A stretch of 64,000 bases of DNA from Marinomonas rhizomae (GCF_024397855.1 NZ_CP073343.1:1054001-1118000), one strand, 5' to 3'. Positions 37,508-46,886 are shown, counted from the first letter of the stretch. The notes: generated from the sequence alone by a model not told the origin. A program made the numbers and translations.

Positions 37508-38920
37508 TTAGCGTCCCTTTAATTCATCGAACGCCGCAATAGCGGCTAATCTTGCAGGTTTATAATCAATGATTGCTTCTGGGTAATGGCACTGTTTTCT
37601 TTGTTCAGGCTTAGGGTCATGAATGGATTTAGCGTCTAATTTTGCGAGTTCAGGCACAAAGCGACGGATAAAACTACCGTCTTTATCATAGGTTTGTGAT
37701 TGTCTGGTCGGGTTAAAAACTCGAAAGTAGGGCGCGGCATCGCAGCCTGTCGACGCACTCCATTGCCAGCCGCCATTATTGGCAGCGAATTCACCATCGA
37801 TCAATTTACTCATGAAATAGGCTTCGCCTCTGCGCCAATCAGCAAACATGAGTTTGGTGAAGAAGCTGGCCGCCACCATTCTTAATCGGTTATGCATCCA
37901 GCCTGTTTGATTGAGCTGGCGCATGGCAGCATCGACAATAGGGAAGCCTGTTTTACCTTCGCACCATGCTTGAAATTCTTTTTCGTTGTGTCGCCAAACC
38001 AACGCATCTGTCTCTGGTTTAAACGGACGGTTTTTGCAAAGAAAAGGAAAGTGCGCCATGAGCTGGCGGTAGAAATCTCGCCATGCCAGTTCTTTTAGCC
38101 AAATGCTGTCTTGCCAGCGCCTTTCTTCCTGACCGCAAGTGTAAAAAATCGCTTCCAAACACTGTCTCGGACCTAGTGCACCCAGTGCAAGGTACGGGGA
38201 TAGCGTGCTGGTGGCAGGCTCAATTGGGTAGTCTCTACTTTCTTGATAATGGCGTTCTTTATGATGACAAAACTGCCAGAGTTTTTGTTTGGCAATGTCG
38301 TGATCAGCTGGCCATAAATCCTCTCTAAATGGCTTTTCCCATGTAAGATTTAAACTTGGTTCTGGCAAGGCTTCAGCCTGTGGATCTGGTGCTGGCAATG
38401 GTGTTATATCTTGCTGAGCAAGCATGGTGACCCAGCGATTGAAAAACGGTGTAAAAACTTTAAATGGCGTGCCTTGCTGACTAAGTACATCTTGCGGAAC
38501 AATGATATCTGTCGCCTGAACATGAGCACTAACCTGGTGTTGCTGTAATTTTTCGCATACGGCTTGATCGCGTTGTTGCTCGTGAATAGGTAGATCGCGG
38601 TTAAACCAAATATGTTTGATACTATTATTAATGCAATATTCAGTAATGGTATCTGGAAGCTGCCCAAACGTTTCGGCATGCAGAATATGCATTGGAATAC
38701 CAAGAGTTGCGAGTGTGTTCGCTAGATTTTTGATGAGTCCAGCACGAAGCCCTGTCTTAGCATCCGATTCGTTATGGGTTGCCCATTGTGTTGGTGTGGG
38801 AGTAACAACAACCGCAATGCCTTCTTTAGCGGATTTTGCTTCTAAAGAGGCATAATAAAGTGCTGGATTGTCTACGCAGCGAAGGTCGTTTCGCAACCAA
38901 ACCAAATGTGTGATCTTCAT
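37508..38920 (-). CDS. phrB: deoxyribodipyrimidine photolyase (CPD photolyase, class I)
   Basis: 470-aa light-driven DNA repair enzyme. N-terminal antenna domain (THLVWLRNDLRCVDNPALYYA), C-terminal FAD domain with AWRDFYRQLM, GKTGFPIVDAAMRQLNQTGWMHNR and DGEFAANNGGWQWSASTGCDAAPYFRVFNP. E. coli PhrB is 472 aa. Last gene of a three-gene leftward run with the DUF523-DUF1722 and flavoprotein genes, downstream of a LitR-type regulator, a set that is typically light-induced. Confidence 0.95.
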   Translation of the reverse strand: MKITHLVWLRNDLRCVDNPALYYASLEAKSAKEGIAVVVTPTPTQWATHNESDAKTGLRAGLIKNLANTLATLGIPMHILHAETFGQLPDTITEYCINNSIKHIWFNRDLPIHEQQRDQAVCEKLQQHQVSAHVQATDIIVPQDVLSQQGTPFKVFTPFFNRWVTMLAQQDITPLPAPDPQAEALPEPSLNLTWEKPFREDLWPADHDIAKQKLWQFCHHKERHYQESRDYPIEPATSTLSPYLALGALGPRQCLEAIFYTCGQEERRWQDSIWLKELAWRDFYRQLMAHFPFLCKNRPFKPETDALVWRHNEKEFQAWCEGKTGFPIVDAAMRQLNQTGWMHNRLRMVAASFFTKLMFADWRRGEAYFMSKLIDGEFAANNGGWQWSASTGCDAAPYFRVFNPTRQSQTYDKDGSFIRRFVPELAKLDAKSIHDPKPEQRKQCHYPEAIIDYKPARLAAIAAFDELKGR

Positions 38921-38934
38921 TTTATTGCGTTACC

Positions 38935-39915
38935 TTAAACCGTGTTACGAATGCCAAGAGGCGATGGATAGGGGATGAAATAGCTTTGCTCATTGATGTA
39001 CTCACTGCCGTAATGTTTTAAGTAGTGATGCAGTAAGGTGACAGGCGTGGCAAGATTGACTTCACCGCGACGATATTGCTCAACCACATCTAAAATATCC
39101 TTTCGAACCGATACATCCACGGCGTGTTTTAAATAACCCACAAGGTGCATGAGCACGTTACAGTGATTTTTACGCTCTGCTGGTTTTGAGAGGGTTATCA
39201 TTAAAATTTCAAAATAAGCCGCTTTCAATTCATCAAAAGGTCTTGGGTCGTTGCCAGAAAGCATGCGTCCAAGCTGGCGGTAAATGGGTTGAGAATGAGC
39301 CATAACCATATATTTATAACGGCTATGAAAAGCAATAAGGTCCTTCATTCTAGATTCTTCGCCCATGCTGTGACGAAAATCGTGATGAGTAAAAACACGT
39401 AATAAAAAGTTTTCTCTTAGTGCTGGGTCATTTAAACGACCATCTTCTTCCACTGGTAATAGTGGATAGCGCTGCTGAAGGGCTTTGGTAAAAAGTCCTG
39501 CGCTTCTTTGCATGTGTGGATGACCATTTTCTTGATAAACCTTGATGCGCTCCATGCCGCAGCTTGGCGATTTCTTCATCAAGATATAACCATCTAAATG
39601 GGATAAGTTTTCTAGATACTTGTTAGACGCTGCCATGAAGACATCGGATACGTCTTCTTCGGAGTTCTTGCTGAAAACCATTCTTGGATCTTCTGGATTG
39701 CCTTCTAGGCGCAGTGTTGGACGAGGCGTGCCAAACCCTGCAGCGACTTCAGGGCAGAATTTTTGATAATCAAAATAGTGGCTGAGTACTTTATCGCAAT
39801 AATCAGAATGGCTGTGTCCGCCGTTAAATCTAACATTTTCACCCAATAAGCATGAACTAATACCAACAGGGATTTTATGTTTTAGCTGATCTGGTGATGG
39901 TTGAGAGTGTGGCAT
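38935..39915 (-). CDS. DUF523-DUF1722 fusion protein (YbgA-like)
   Basis: 326 aa. The start at 39915 has GGAGG 8 nt upstream, so I prefer it to 39930. N-terminal DUF523 domain (IPVGISSCLLGENVRFNGGHS, LMKKSPSCGME), with Cys residues that in the DUF523 protein TudS hold an iron-sulfur cluster for thiouracil desulfuration. C-terminal DUF1722 domain (FHSRYKYMVMAHSQPIYRQLG, HLVGYLKHAV). E. coli ybgA also neighbours phr. Precise role unknown. 14 bp from phrB, and 32 bp from the preceding flavoprotein gene. Confidence 0.88.
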   Translation of the reverse strand: MPHSQPSPDQLKHKIPVGISSCLLGENVRFNGGHSHSDYCDKVLSHYFDYQKFCPEVAAGFGTPRPTLRLEGNPEDPRMVFSKNSEEDVSDVFMAASNKYLENLSHLDGYILMKKSPSCGMERIKVYQENGHPHMQRSAGLFTKALQQRYPLLPVEEDGRLNDPALRENFLLRVFTHHDFRHSMGEESRMKDLIAFHSRYKYMVMAHSQPIYRQLGRMLSGNDPRPFDELKAAYFEILMITLSKPAERKNHCNVLMHLVGYLKHAVDVSVRKDILDVVEQYRRGEVNLATPVTLLHHYLKHYGSEYINEQSYFIPYPSPLGIRNTV

Positions 39916-39947
39916 AGATGAGTCCTCCATTGGACAACGTCATTGTT

Positions 39948-40961
39948 CTATTCTGAATCTTTCATATGATTAACAAGTGATAGGGCGCTGAGTAAAGCGC
40001 CTTCAGCGTCGCCCTGACACAGCCAGTCACCCGCTAGGCCCACATTGTGTTCAGGAGACCAAACGAAGCATTTGTTGCCCTTGTTTTCAGTAAAGCGACT
40101 GAGGAACCAACGATGTGGTTCACCATGTTTTAAAACCCTGTGTTCGGTGATTTCGGCAAACGCTTGTAACAGCGTTTGGGAGATCCATTCTTTATCTGAA
40201 TCAAGATTTTGCTTTGTCCAGTTAGGCTCTGTTTGAATAACCCAACGGTCGACTTTTTCGTTGTGACGCATGGGTTTGTAGTTGTCTTTTATCATGCGTT
40301 TGATTAAAGAGTTTTTTGGTTCAATCAAAGCGTTTAAGTCGCACTGTTCTGTTTCTAACCACATGGCCCACTGAGATAGATAAGAAGCGCTCGCCTGATT
40401 TGCCCTCAGTAGCAGTACAGCCAAATTATCGTGTGAAGCCAGTATTGATGCAGCTTGAGGTGCTGGCGCTGCGACGATGATTTTTTTGGCAATGACAACA
40501 GGTTGGTATTTATCGTCTCTTAATAACCAACTTGACTGATCATCGCCTTGCTGTGAGATCTGATCCAAATGATGAATGCGAGTGCTCGTAATGAATTTAG
40601 CGTTTTGAATCCAATGGCGAGTGATAGCGCTCATTTTGGGCACACCTACAAAGGCTTGTGAGCCCATATTACTAAGCTGTTTCCATGGCGCGACAATATG
40701 CTCTTCCATAAGCTGTGCAAAGAGTGCGAGGGTATCTGGATGCTTAGCAACAACGTAAGGCGTACCGAGGTCGCAGCTGATGTCACCATCTAATCTTTTG
40801 CTGCTAGCTCTGCCGCCACTACCGCGGCTTTTGTCTATTATGCAAACGCTTTGTCCTGACTGGGAGAGTAAATGCGCACACAAGCTTCCCGCCAGACCAG
40901 CGCCAATAATGGCGATATCAAAGGTTGGAGTGTGGACTTGACTGGCGGTTAATGTATTCAT
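39948..40961 (-). CDS. FAD-dependent oxidoreductase, renalase-like
   Basis: 337 aa from ATG 40961 (GGGA 8 nt upstream); further in-frame ATGs at 40982 and 41039 lie in the operator-like region and lack ribosome sites. FAD-binding DIAIIGAGLAGSLCAHLL (residues about 15-32), IDKSRGSGGRASSKR, and the C-terminal FAD loop VGLAGDWLCQGDAEGALLSAL. Such proteins are often beside photolyase and LitR genes; substrate unknown. First gene of the leftward photolyase operon. Confidence 0.85.
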   Translation of the reverse strand: MNTLTASQVHTPTFDIAIIGAGLAGSLCAHLLSQSGQSVCIIDKSRGSGGRASSKRLDGDISCDLGTPYVVAKHPDTLALFAQLMEEHIVAPWKQLSNMGSQAFVGVPKMSAITRHWIQNAKFITSTRIHHLDQISQQGDDQSSWLLRDDKYQPVVIAKKIIVAAPAPQAASILASHDNLAVLLLRANQASASYLSQWAMWLETEQCDLNALIEPKNSLIKRMIKDNYKPMRHNEKVDRWVIQTEPNWTKQNLDSDKEWISQTLLQAFAEITEHRVLKHGEPHRWFLSRFTENKGNKCFVWSPEHNVGLAGDWLCQGDAEGALLSALSLVNHMKDSE

Positions 40962-40990
40962 CTTATTTTTCCCAGTGTTCATGCTGCTTT

Positions 40991-41054
40991 TCTTATACAA
41001 TATATAAAACCGTACAAGAAAATCAACTATCTTATACAAAAAAATATTTGTATA
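40991..41054. promoter_or_regulatory. LitR-type operator region
   Basis: Inverted repeat TATACAAA-N6-TTTGTATA at 41033-41054 is perfect over 8-bp arms. A second half-site pair lies 39 bp to the left: TATACA (40994) and CGTACA (41011), and the 9-mer CTTATACAA is repeated exactly at 40992 and 41031. Published LitR/CarH-type operators use TGTACA/TGTATA-like half-sites. The region sits between divergent genes, immediately upstream of the MerR-family gene. Confidence 0.6.
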
Positions 41055-41141
41055 GTTTTTGCTGTGATCTTTGGTGGTTATAAAAGTTTAGGTCACAATC
41101 GTTTTATTGCCTTAGATGAATGATGATTTTTGGAAAAATGT

Positions 41142-42077
41142 ATGAATCAGTCAAACAAAAATGCGGAAATAAAAAAACAGCAAGACCAAGAATCTTTAGA
41201 TGAGTTGGTACTATTGGATAGTCCTGCCTATTTCCCTATTCGAGAGTTATCTCTGAAAACTGGCGTGAACTCAGTCACATTACGAGCTTGGGAGCGCCGT
41301 TATGGCTTGTTAAAGCCCAAGCGTACTGGCAAAGGTCATCGATTGTATGATCAAAGTGATGTGCAACTTGTAGAAAGTATAGTGCGTTGGATACAACAAG
41401 GGGTTGCAGTCAGTAAAGTTCGAGCTTTGCTGGAGAAAGGGGCGACGCTAGACGGCGTAGTGCCATCGAATGAATGGCTAGAGTGGCAAGCATCTTTAGT
41501 GAAAGCATCTGAGGCTTTTCAAGAGGACAAAATTGAACAGATGTATCAGCAAATTTTTTCTCAATATCCTGCTGATATTGCTATACGAGATTGGTTATTA
41601 CCCAGTTTTGAGCAAATGGGAAAAGGTGCGGTCTTAGCATTCTGTGAGTCTGTTGTACTGTCATGTTTAATGGCTCGTGTAAGTACGTTTAAAGTGCAAA
41701 AAAAGAATGCGCCTAAGGTGTTGATTACCGGGTTAACTTCCCAGCGTAGCTTGTGGTGTTATATGGCCGCGGCCATTTTATTAGATAAAGGTATGTTGTG
41801 CAGTGTTGTCCCGAATGTACAGCAAAGTAGTGATTGGTCAACTTTGATTGAGGGTGTTCAGGCTCACTCTGTATTGGTATTTTGTGAGAATGAACTCGCC
41901 AGTAAAGCGATAGAATTAGTGAATCAAATGCAGCAATGGCAAAGGCCCGTTGGTGTGATCGGAGCGAGTTTTTGGTTAGCGGCCCATGAGTCTAATATGA
42001 CGAACATTGATCAGGTCAAAGTCTATTCTGAACCATTTGAAGGTGTGATTAATTTTATAGATAGGTTGGCTAATTAA
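41142..42077 (+). CDS. MerR-family regulator, LitR/CarA type without a clear cobalamin site
   Basis: 311 aa from ATG 41142 (GGA 7 nt upstream); a TTG at 41130 is the alternative. N-terminal MerR helix-turn-helix (YFPIRELSLKTGVNSVTLRAWERRYGLLKPKRTGKGHRLY, about residues 29-68). The C-terminal half is CarH/LitR-like in layout (IAIRDWLLPSFEQMGKG), but I see no ExxxH / DxHxxG cobalamin motif, as in class II LitR proteins that use a separate photoreceptor. Probably represses the divergent photolyase operon and itself. No LOV protein is encoded nearby. Confidence 0.85.
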   Translation: MNQSNKNAEIKKQQDQESLDELVLLDSPAYFPIRELSLKTGVNSVTLRAWERRYGLLKPKRTGKGHRLYDQSDVQLVESIVRWIQQGVAVSKVRALLEKGATLDGVVPSNEWLEWQASLVKASEAFQEDKIEQMYQQIFSQYPADIAIRDWLLPSFEQMGKGAVLAFCESVVLSCLMARVSTFKVQKKNAPKVLITGLTSQRSLWCYMAAAILLDKGMLCSVVPNVQQSSDWSTLIEGVQAHSVLVFCENELASKAIELVNQMQQWQRPVGVIGASFWLAAHESNMTNIDQVKVYSEPFEGVINFIDRLAN

Positions 42078-42179
42078 AAAGTAAAAAGCTATTAGATTCA
42101 TATCTATAATATATTTTTCTTATGGCAAGGTCTGGCTTACTCTTCTGTTATCAAATAAAACAAAGAAGGGTATTCAATT

Positions 42180-42419
42180 ATGGCTAAGACAATGACGTTT
42201 GCTGTTATGCACTTTTCGATCGCGTTCTCTGTTGCGTATCTTATTACGGGGAGTTTGTTAGTCGGTGGCTTGGTGGCTATCGTAGAGCCAGCGATTAATA
42301 CCGTTGCCTTTTATTTTCATGAGATTGTATGGAATAAAGTTCAACATGCGGGTGTAGCGTCTGAGTTAAGTAAGACGATTCAAACCGCAGGGGAAAATTA
42401 CGCGCTAAGATCAATGTGA
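42180..42419 (+). CDS. DUF2061 membrane protein
   Basis: 79 aa, two membrane helices (MTFAVMHFSIAFSVAYLITG, LLVGGLVAIVEPAINTVAFY) and the HEIVWNKV signature of DUF2061. Function unknown. It lies 100 bp downstream of the LitR-type gene on the same strand and may belong to its regulon. Followed by a terminator. Confidence 0.88.
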   Translation: MAKTMTFAVMHFSIAFSVAYLITGSLLVGGLVAIVEPAINTVAFYFHEIVWNKVQHAGVASELSKTIQTAGENYALRSM

Positions 42420-42443
42420 CTTTATAGCGACTATAAAAAAACA

Positions 42444-42474
42444 AACCCCACCAACGCTCTGCGCTGATGGGGTT
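42444..42474. terminator. terminator between convergent genes
   Basis: AACCCCA / TGGGGTT stem with a 17-nt loop and an A-rich upstream side, serving either direction. Confidence 0.65.
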
Positions 42475-42521
42475 GGTATTTACAGAAAAGCCTGATTAAT
42501 AATATTTACAGTATGTAAGTG

Positions 42522-43880
42522 TTATTTCATCGGGTTTATCAAGAAGTACAATACAACAGCCACTGCGATTGGAGCTGTGAACTTCATAGAAAAATTCCAT
42601 AGTTTGAATACAGTTTCAGACAAGTTTAGCTCGTCTTGTGCGTATTTGTTTTTCACAATCCAGCCTGCAAATAGTGCAATCAAAATACCGCCTAATGGCA
42701 ACATGATGTTCGCAGTAATGTAGTCTAGGAAATCAAAAGTATTCTTGCCGAAGAAGGTGACGTCAGACATAAAGCTGAATGAGCCTAAACATGCAATGCC
42801 CAATCCCCATACCACAATGCCTAAGCTAATAGACGCTGTAATACGCTTCATTTTGAAACGTTCAACTAGGAAAGCTATGGTTGGTTCTAGCAAAGAAATG
42901 GCAGACGTCCATGCCGCTACGCCTACTAAGACGAAGAACAACACACCGAACAACTGACCGAAAGGCATTTGACCAAATGCCACAGGCAAAGAAATAAACA
43001 TCAAGCCCGGACCTGCAGCAGGGTCCATTCCGTTCGAGAAGATGATAGGGAAGATAGCCAAACCAGCGACCAAAGCAACCAAAGTATCTAGTGCACCGAT
43101 AGCTAGAACGGTTTTACCGATGGACGCATTTTTAGTCATGTAAGAACCGTAAGCCATGATGGTTCCCATACCCAAGGATAGAGTAAAGAACGAATGGCCC
43201 AGAGCGACCAAAGCGGCATTCCAAGTTAACTTGCTAAAGTCAAACTCGAACATGAAGTTCCAACCTTGCGCAAAACCGTCAGTTGTCATTGCATAGCCAA
43301 GTAAGATAATTAGCAAGACAAATAAGGCCGGCATCATAATGCGAGTTGCTGTTTCAATACCTTTGTTGATACCTGCAGCAACAACAAAAACAGTCATAAT
43401 GCTGAATAGAGTGTGCCATCCTAGCAAAGTTGCTGGATCAGCAAGTAGGGCACCGAATGCAGCGCCAGCATCATCAGAAGATATCCCAGCCATTTCGCCC
43501 GTTAGCATCACTTTAATATAGTGAAGAACCCAGCCGCCCACGACTGAATAAAATGAAAAGATAAGAAGACCAGACAGCATTCCCATCAAACCAATCAATC
43601 CCCAAGACTTAGCGCCTTCAGATTCTTCAGCGACATCCGTTAAAGCGGCAATTGGGTTCTTGCGTGCGCGACGGCCGATAAACACCTCAGCCATCATAAT
43701 TGGAATACCAACAAGCAAGATACAAACCAAATAAACAAGAACAAATGCCCCGCCACCGTTTTCCCCTGTGATGTAAGGGAATTTCCAGATATTACCTAGA
43801 CCTACAGCGGAACCTGTTGCCGCCAAAATGAATATCCATCGGCTCGCCCACGAGCCTTGAATAGAAGTTTTATTTTTCAT
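42522..43880 (-). CDS. sodium:neurotransmitter-symporter family (NSS/SNF) transporter
   Basis: 452 aa, 11-12 predicted helices. Helix 1 has the Na+/substrate-site signature WIFILAATGSAVGLGNIWKFPY with GENGGGAF; VLTD-like NPIAALTDVAEE and LGHSFFTLSLGMGTIMAYGSY (helix 6 unwound region) are further family marks. Likely imports an amino acid or related compound with Na+; substrate unknown. Divergent from ectA across a 449-bp spacer. Confidence 0.92.
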   Translation of the reverse strand: MKNKTSIQGSWASRWIFILAATGSAVGLGNIWKFPYITGENGGGAFVLVYLVCILLVGIPIMMAEVFIGRRARKNPIAALTDVAEESEGAKSWGLIGLMGMLSGLLIFSFYSVVGGWVLHYIKVMLTGEMAGISSDDAGAAFGALLADPATLLGWHTLFSIMTVFVVAAGINKGIETATRIMMPALFVLLIILLGYAMTTDGFAQGWNFMFEFDFSKLTWNAALVALGHSFFTLSLGMGTIMAYGSYMTKNASIGKTVLAIGALDTLVALVAGLAIFPIIFSNGMDPAAGPGLMFISLPVAFGQMPFGQLFGVLFFVLVGVAAWTSAISLLEPTIAFLVERFKMKRITASISLGIVVWGLGIACLGSFSFMSDVTFFGKNTFDFLDYITANIMLPLGGILIALFAGWIVKNKYAQDELNLSETVFKLWNFSMKFTAPIAVAVVLYFLINPMK

Positions 43881-44329
43881 AGTTATCTCTAATCTAAATG
43901 GTTGAAAGCAAAATACATAAACAGCGATCGGAGTAGGTATTTTTTGCTATACCAATGCCCCCCACTTCCCCAGCATAAATGAATGCCAGTAAGCAAAACT
44001 CCGAATAGGGGCGGGATTTTCCGAATTTCGATGCATATATGCAACTAAAAATGTTTTTTTATGATGTTTTTCGTAAATTAATGAGTGCTTTTTACCTTAG
44101 GGCTGCTCTAGCTTTGGGTAGAATGTTACGGCTGTAATCGTTAGTTCTCTAAATAAATATCTGGACATGAAATTACTTTTAGGTAGAATGATTAGACATC
44201 AAACTAAATTGACGTGATAACCAGTTTAGTAACATTAAATTCATATAAATCAGTCACCATTGTTCCTTGTGAACATTTTTTGTATGAAAAAACTGGTTGA
44301 TAATGCTTTGTTTTCTAATGGATATGATT
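43881..44329. promoter_or_regulatory. 449-bp spacer with the ectA control region
   Basis: No gene is visible here. Near ectA: TTGACG at 44209-44214 is a good -35, but the -10 at normal spacing (ACATTA, or TAACAT at 15 bp) is weak. Overlapping that -10 is TTTAGT-AAC-ATTAAA (44225-44239), a pseudo-palindrome similar to the EctR operator reported for Methylomicrobium (TATTTAGT-GT-ACTATATA). A transcript from here would have a leader of about 90 nt. All assignments are from pattern only. Confidence 0.4.
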
Positions 44330-44830
44330 ATGAGTTCAGAAAAAATTGTGTTTACTAAGCCTAGTGCTGTAGATGGTATAGCAGTGAATAAGTTGGTTGC
44401 ATCTTGTCCGCCGCTAGATACCAACTCTGCGTATTGTAATTTGCTCCAAACCAGCCATTTCAAGGAAACATCCATAGCGGCTAGCTTCGAAGATGGTGAA
44501 ATGGTGGGTTTTGTCTCTGGTTATATCATTCCTAACCAAGCAGACACTCTGTTCGTTTGGCAAGTAGCGGTTAGTGAAAAAGCGCGCGGACAGGGTTTAG
44601 CGAAAAAAATGGTTTCATCACTACTTGAACGATCCAGCTGTTCAGATGTGCGTTACATAGAGACCAGTATTACTGCATCAAATGAAGGTTCTTGGGCTTT
44701 GTTTCGACGTCTTGCAAATCAGCTAGACGCCCCTTTGGAAGAATCTGTCATGTTCGATAAACAAGATCACTTTAAAGGGCAGCACGATACCGAACATCTC
44801 GTAAGGATTGGCCCCTTCACTAAAAATTAA
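44330..44830 (+). CDS. ectA: L-2,4-diaminobutyrate N-acetyltransferase
   Basis: GNAT enzyme making N-gamma-acetyl-diaminobutyrate for ectoine. 166 aa from ATG 44330; in-frame ATGs at 44297, 44318 and 44324 would add up to 11 residues. EctA hallmarks: CPPLDTNSAYCNLLQTSHF, DTLFVWQVAVSEKARGQGLAKKM and ITASNEGSWALFRRLA. Followed by ectB after 145 bp, longer than usual for ect operons. Confidence 0.96.
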   Translation: MSSEKIVFTKPSAVDGIAVNKLVASCPPLDTNSAYCNLLQTSHFKETSIAASFEDGEMVGFVSGYIIPNQADTLFVWQVAVSEKARGQGLAKKMVSSLLERSSCSDVRYIETSITASNEGSWALFRRLANQLDAPLEESVMFDKQDHFKGQHDTEHLVRIGPFTKN

Positions 44831-44975
44831 AAAGCTAATAAGTCAAACGACTTAATAAATGTAAACGTACGCGAGTTAGAAATGCGATGAGTTAGAAGGT
44901 GCTGCTTTCACTCTCAGTTTTTGCTTTCTGCTTGATGTCTAAATAACTATTTATAAACTTAAAGGATGATAAAAA

Positions 44976-46289
44976 ATGAAAATTTTTGACGAAATCGAAT
45001 CAGAAGTACAATCTTATGCGCGCTCTTTCCCTCGAATTTTTAATCGTGCACTAGGCGCTCATTTGTTTGATGAGGAAGGTAATAAATACTTAGATTTCTT
45101 GGCGGGTGCCGGAACATTGAATTATGGTCATAACAACCCTGTCTTTAAAGAAAAGCTCGTCGAATACATCATGGAAGACGGTATTACTCATGGCCTAGAT
45201 TTACATACCAAAGCCAAAGGTGAGTTTTTAGAGTCTTTCAAACAGTATATTTTAGAGCCTCGTGGCTTGGAATATATGATGCAGTTTACAGGGCCGACAG
45301 GTACCAATGCGGTTGAAGCCGCGCTTAAGTTAGCTCGCAATGTTACAGGTCGAGAAAATATTATTAGCTTCACTAACGGTTTCCACGGTTGTAGCTTGGG
45401 TGCTTTGTCTGTAACAGGTAATTCACACCACCGTGGCGCAGCAGGAACTACATTAGGTGCCGGCGTTTCTACCGTTCCTTTTGATGGCTATTTAGGTGAT
45501 GGCATTGAAACAACAGAGTACCTAGACAAAGTATTGTCTGACTCTAGTAGCGGTGTAGATACGCCAGCGGCTGTTATTGTTGAAACCGTTCAAGGTGAAG
45601 GCGGCATTAATGTGGCAAGTTTTGAATGGTTACAGAATCTAGAAGCGGTTTGTAAGAAACATGGTGTTCTATTAATCGTTGATGATATTCAAGCGGGTTG
45701 TGGTCGTACTGGTACTTTCTTCAGTTTTGAAGATGCAGGCATTAAGCCTGATATTGTCACTATGTCGAAATCACTGAGCGGTTATGGTTTGCCATTCGCT
45801 GTTGTTTTAATGCGCCCAGAGTTGGATGAATGGAAACCAGGTGAGCATAACGGTACTTTTCGTGGTAATAATCTAGCCTTTGTAACCGCTAAAGTGGCGA
45901 TTGAAACTTATTGGAAAGATGATGCGTTTGAGAAAGAAATTAAACGTAAAGGTGAATACATCCATCAGCGTACACAAGATATTATTAATGAGTTCGGTGA
46001 AGGTAACTTCGTTGTTCAAGGCCGAGGCATGATGCGTGGTATCAACTGTATCAGTGGTGATTTAGCGAATAAAATCACTAAAAAGTGCTTCCAGAATGGG
46101 TTGATGATTGAGACATCTGGTGCAGATGACCAGGTTGTTAAGTTTCTTTGTCCACTTATCATCAGTGATGAAGACCTGAAAGAAGGTATTGATATCTTAG
46201 AGCGCGCTATTCGTGATGTGTGTGCTAAAGAAGATGATATGCCAGAAGCAAAAAGCTACTTTGATGAAAACTACGACATTGCCGTCTAG
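44976..46289 (+). CDS. ectB: diaminobutyrate-2-oxoglutarate transaminase
   Basis: PLP class III aminotransferase converting aspartate semialdehyde to diaminobutyrate with glutamate. 437 aa, slightly longer than the usual 420. Blocks: FIFNR-like [54 protein letters not shown], the cofactor Asp in [15 protein letters not shown] and the PLP lysine in [15 protein letters not shown] strong terminator follows its stop. Confidence 0.97.
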   Translation: MKIFDEIESEVQSYARSFPRIFNRALGAHLFDEEGNKYLDFLAGAGTLNYGHNNPVFKEKLVEYIMEDGITHGLDLHTKAKGEFLESFKQYILEPRGLEYMMQFTGPTGTNAVEAALKLARNVTGRENIISFTNGFHGCSLGALSVTGNSHHRGAAGTTLGAGVSTVPFDGYLGDGIETTEYLDKVLSDSSSGVDTPAAVIVETVQGEGGINVASFEWLQNLEAVCKKHGVLLIVDDIQAGCGRTGTFFSFEDAGIKPDIVTMSKSLSGYGLPFAVVLMRPELDEWKPGEHNGTFRGNNLAFVTAKVAIETYWKDDAFEKEIKRKGEYIHQRTQDIINEFGEGNFVVQGRGMMRGINCISGDLANKITKKCFQNGLMIETSGADDQVVKFLCPLIISDEDLKEGIDILERAIRDVCAKEDDMPEAKSYFDENYDIAV

Positions 46290-46302
46290 TTTCTCTTCTA
46301 TA

Positions 46303-46335
46303 AAAGCCGCCTTCTTAATTTGAAGGCGGCTTTTT
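46303..46335 (+). terminator. intrinsic terminator inside the ect cluster
   Basis: AAAGCCGCCTTC / GAAGGCGGCTTT, 12-bp perfect stem, 7-nt loop, followed by Ts, 14 bp after ectB. It should split or attenuate transcription between ectAB and ectCD-ask. Confidence 0.85.
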
Positions 46336-46367
46336 CATCTACTTGAGTGAAGTAAATTGTAAGAAAA

Positions 46368-46422
46368 AAACCTCAGGTTTCCTCCGGTAACTCTTTACCG
46401 GCATTTAAGCGATCTTCGGATC
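46368..46422 (+). promoter_or_regulatory. structured leader before ectC
   Basis: Three successive short hairpins: AAACC-TCA-GGTTT (46368-46380), CCGGTAA-CTCT-TTACCGG (46384-46401) and GATC-TTCG-GATC (46411-46422, a UUCG tetraloop), ending just before the AAGGAG ribosome site of ectC. No known riboswitch class is recognised. Confidence 0.45.
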
Positions 46423-46438
46423 ATAAAAGGAGAAAAGA

Positions 46439-46828
46439 ATGTTTGCACGTGATTTAGCAGAATGTGAGAAAACCGAACGTCGTGTAGTGTCCCCAGATGG
46501 TAATTGGGAAAGTACACGTCTGTTGTTGAAAGAAGACAATATGGGGTTCTCTTTTCACATTACGACTATTTATGAAGGCAAAGATTTTGATATGCATTAT
46601 CAAAACCACCTTGAGTCTGTGTACTGCATTTCTGGTGAAGGCGAAGTAGAAAGCCGCGAAACAGGTCAAAAACATCATATTAAGCCAGGCGTAGTGTACG
46701 TACTTGATAAACATGATGCGCATACACTTCGAGCTTTTAAAGAGCTGAAGCTAGCTTGTGTTTTTAATCCGCCAATTACGGGTAAAGAAGTACACAACTC
46801 TGAAGGCGCTTACGAGCTGCTGGATTAA
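46439..46828 (+). CDS. ectC: L-ectoine synthase
   Basis: Cupin-fold enzyme that cyclises N-gamma-acetyl-diaminobutyrate to ectoine. 129 aa, typical. [30 protein letters not shown] at the N-terminus, cupin core [37 protein letters not shown]. Strong ribosome site AAGGAG 8 nt before the ATG. Begins the second half of the ect cluster after the terminator and leader. Confidence 0.97.
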   Translation: MFARDLAECEKTERRVVSPDGNWESTRLLLKEDNMGFSFHITTIYEGKDFDMHYQNHLESVYCISGEGEVESRETGQKHHIKPGVVYVLDKHDAHTLRAFKELKLACVFNPPITGKEVHNSEGAYELLD

Positions 46829-46886
46829 ACTCGAATGTTTAGATCAGATTATTAATTTTTGAAGGAGTAGATCAGGAGGTACGTTA

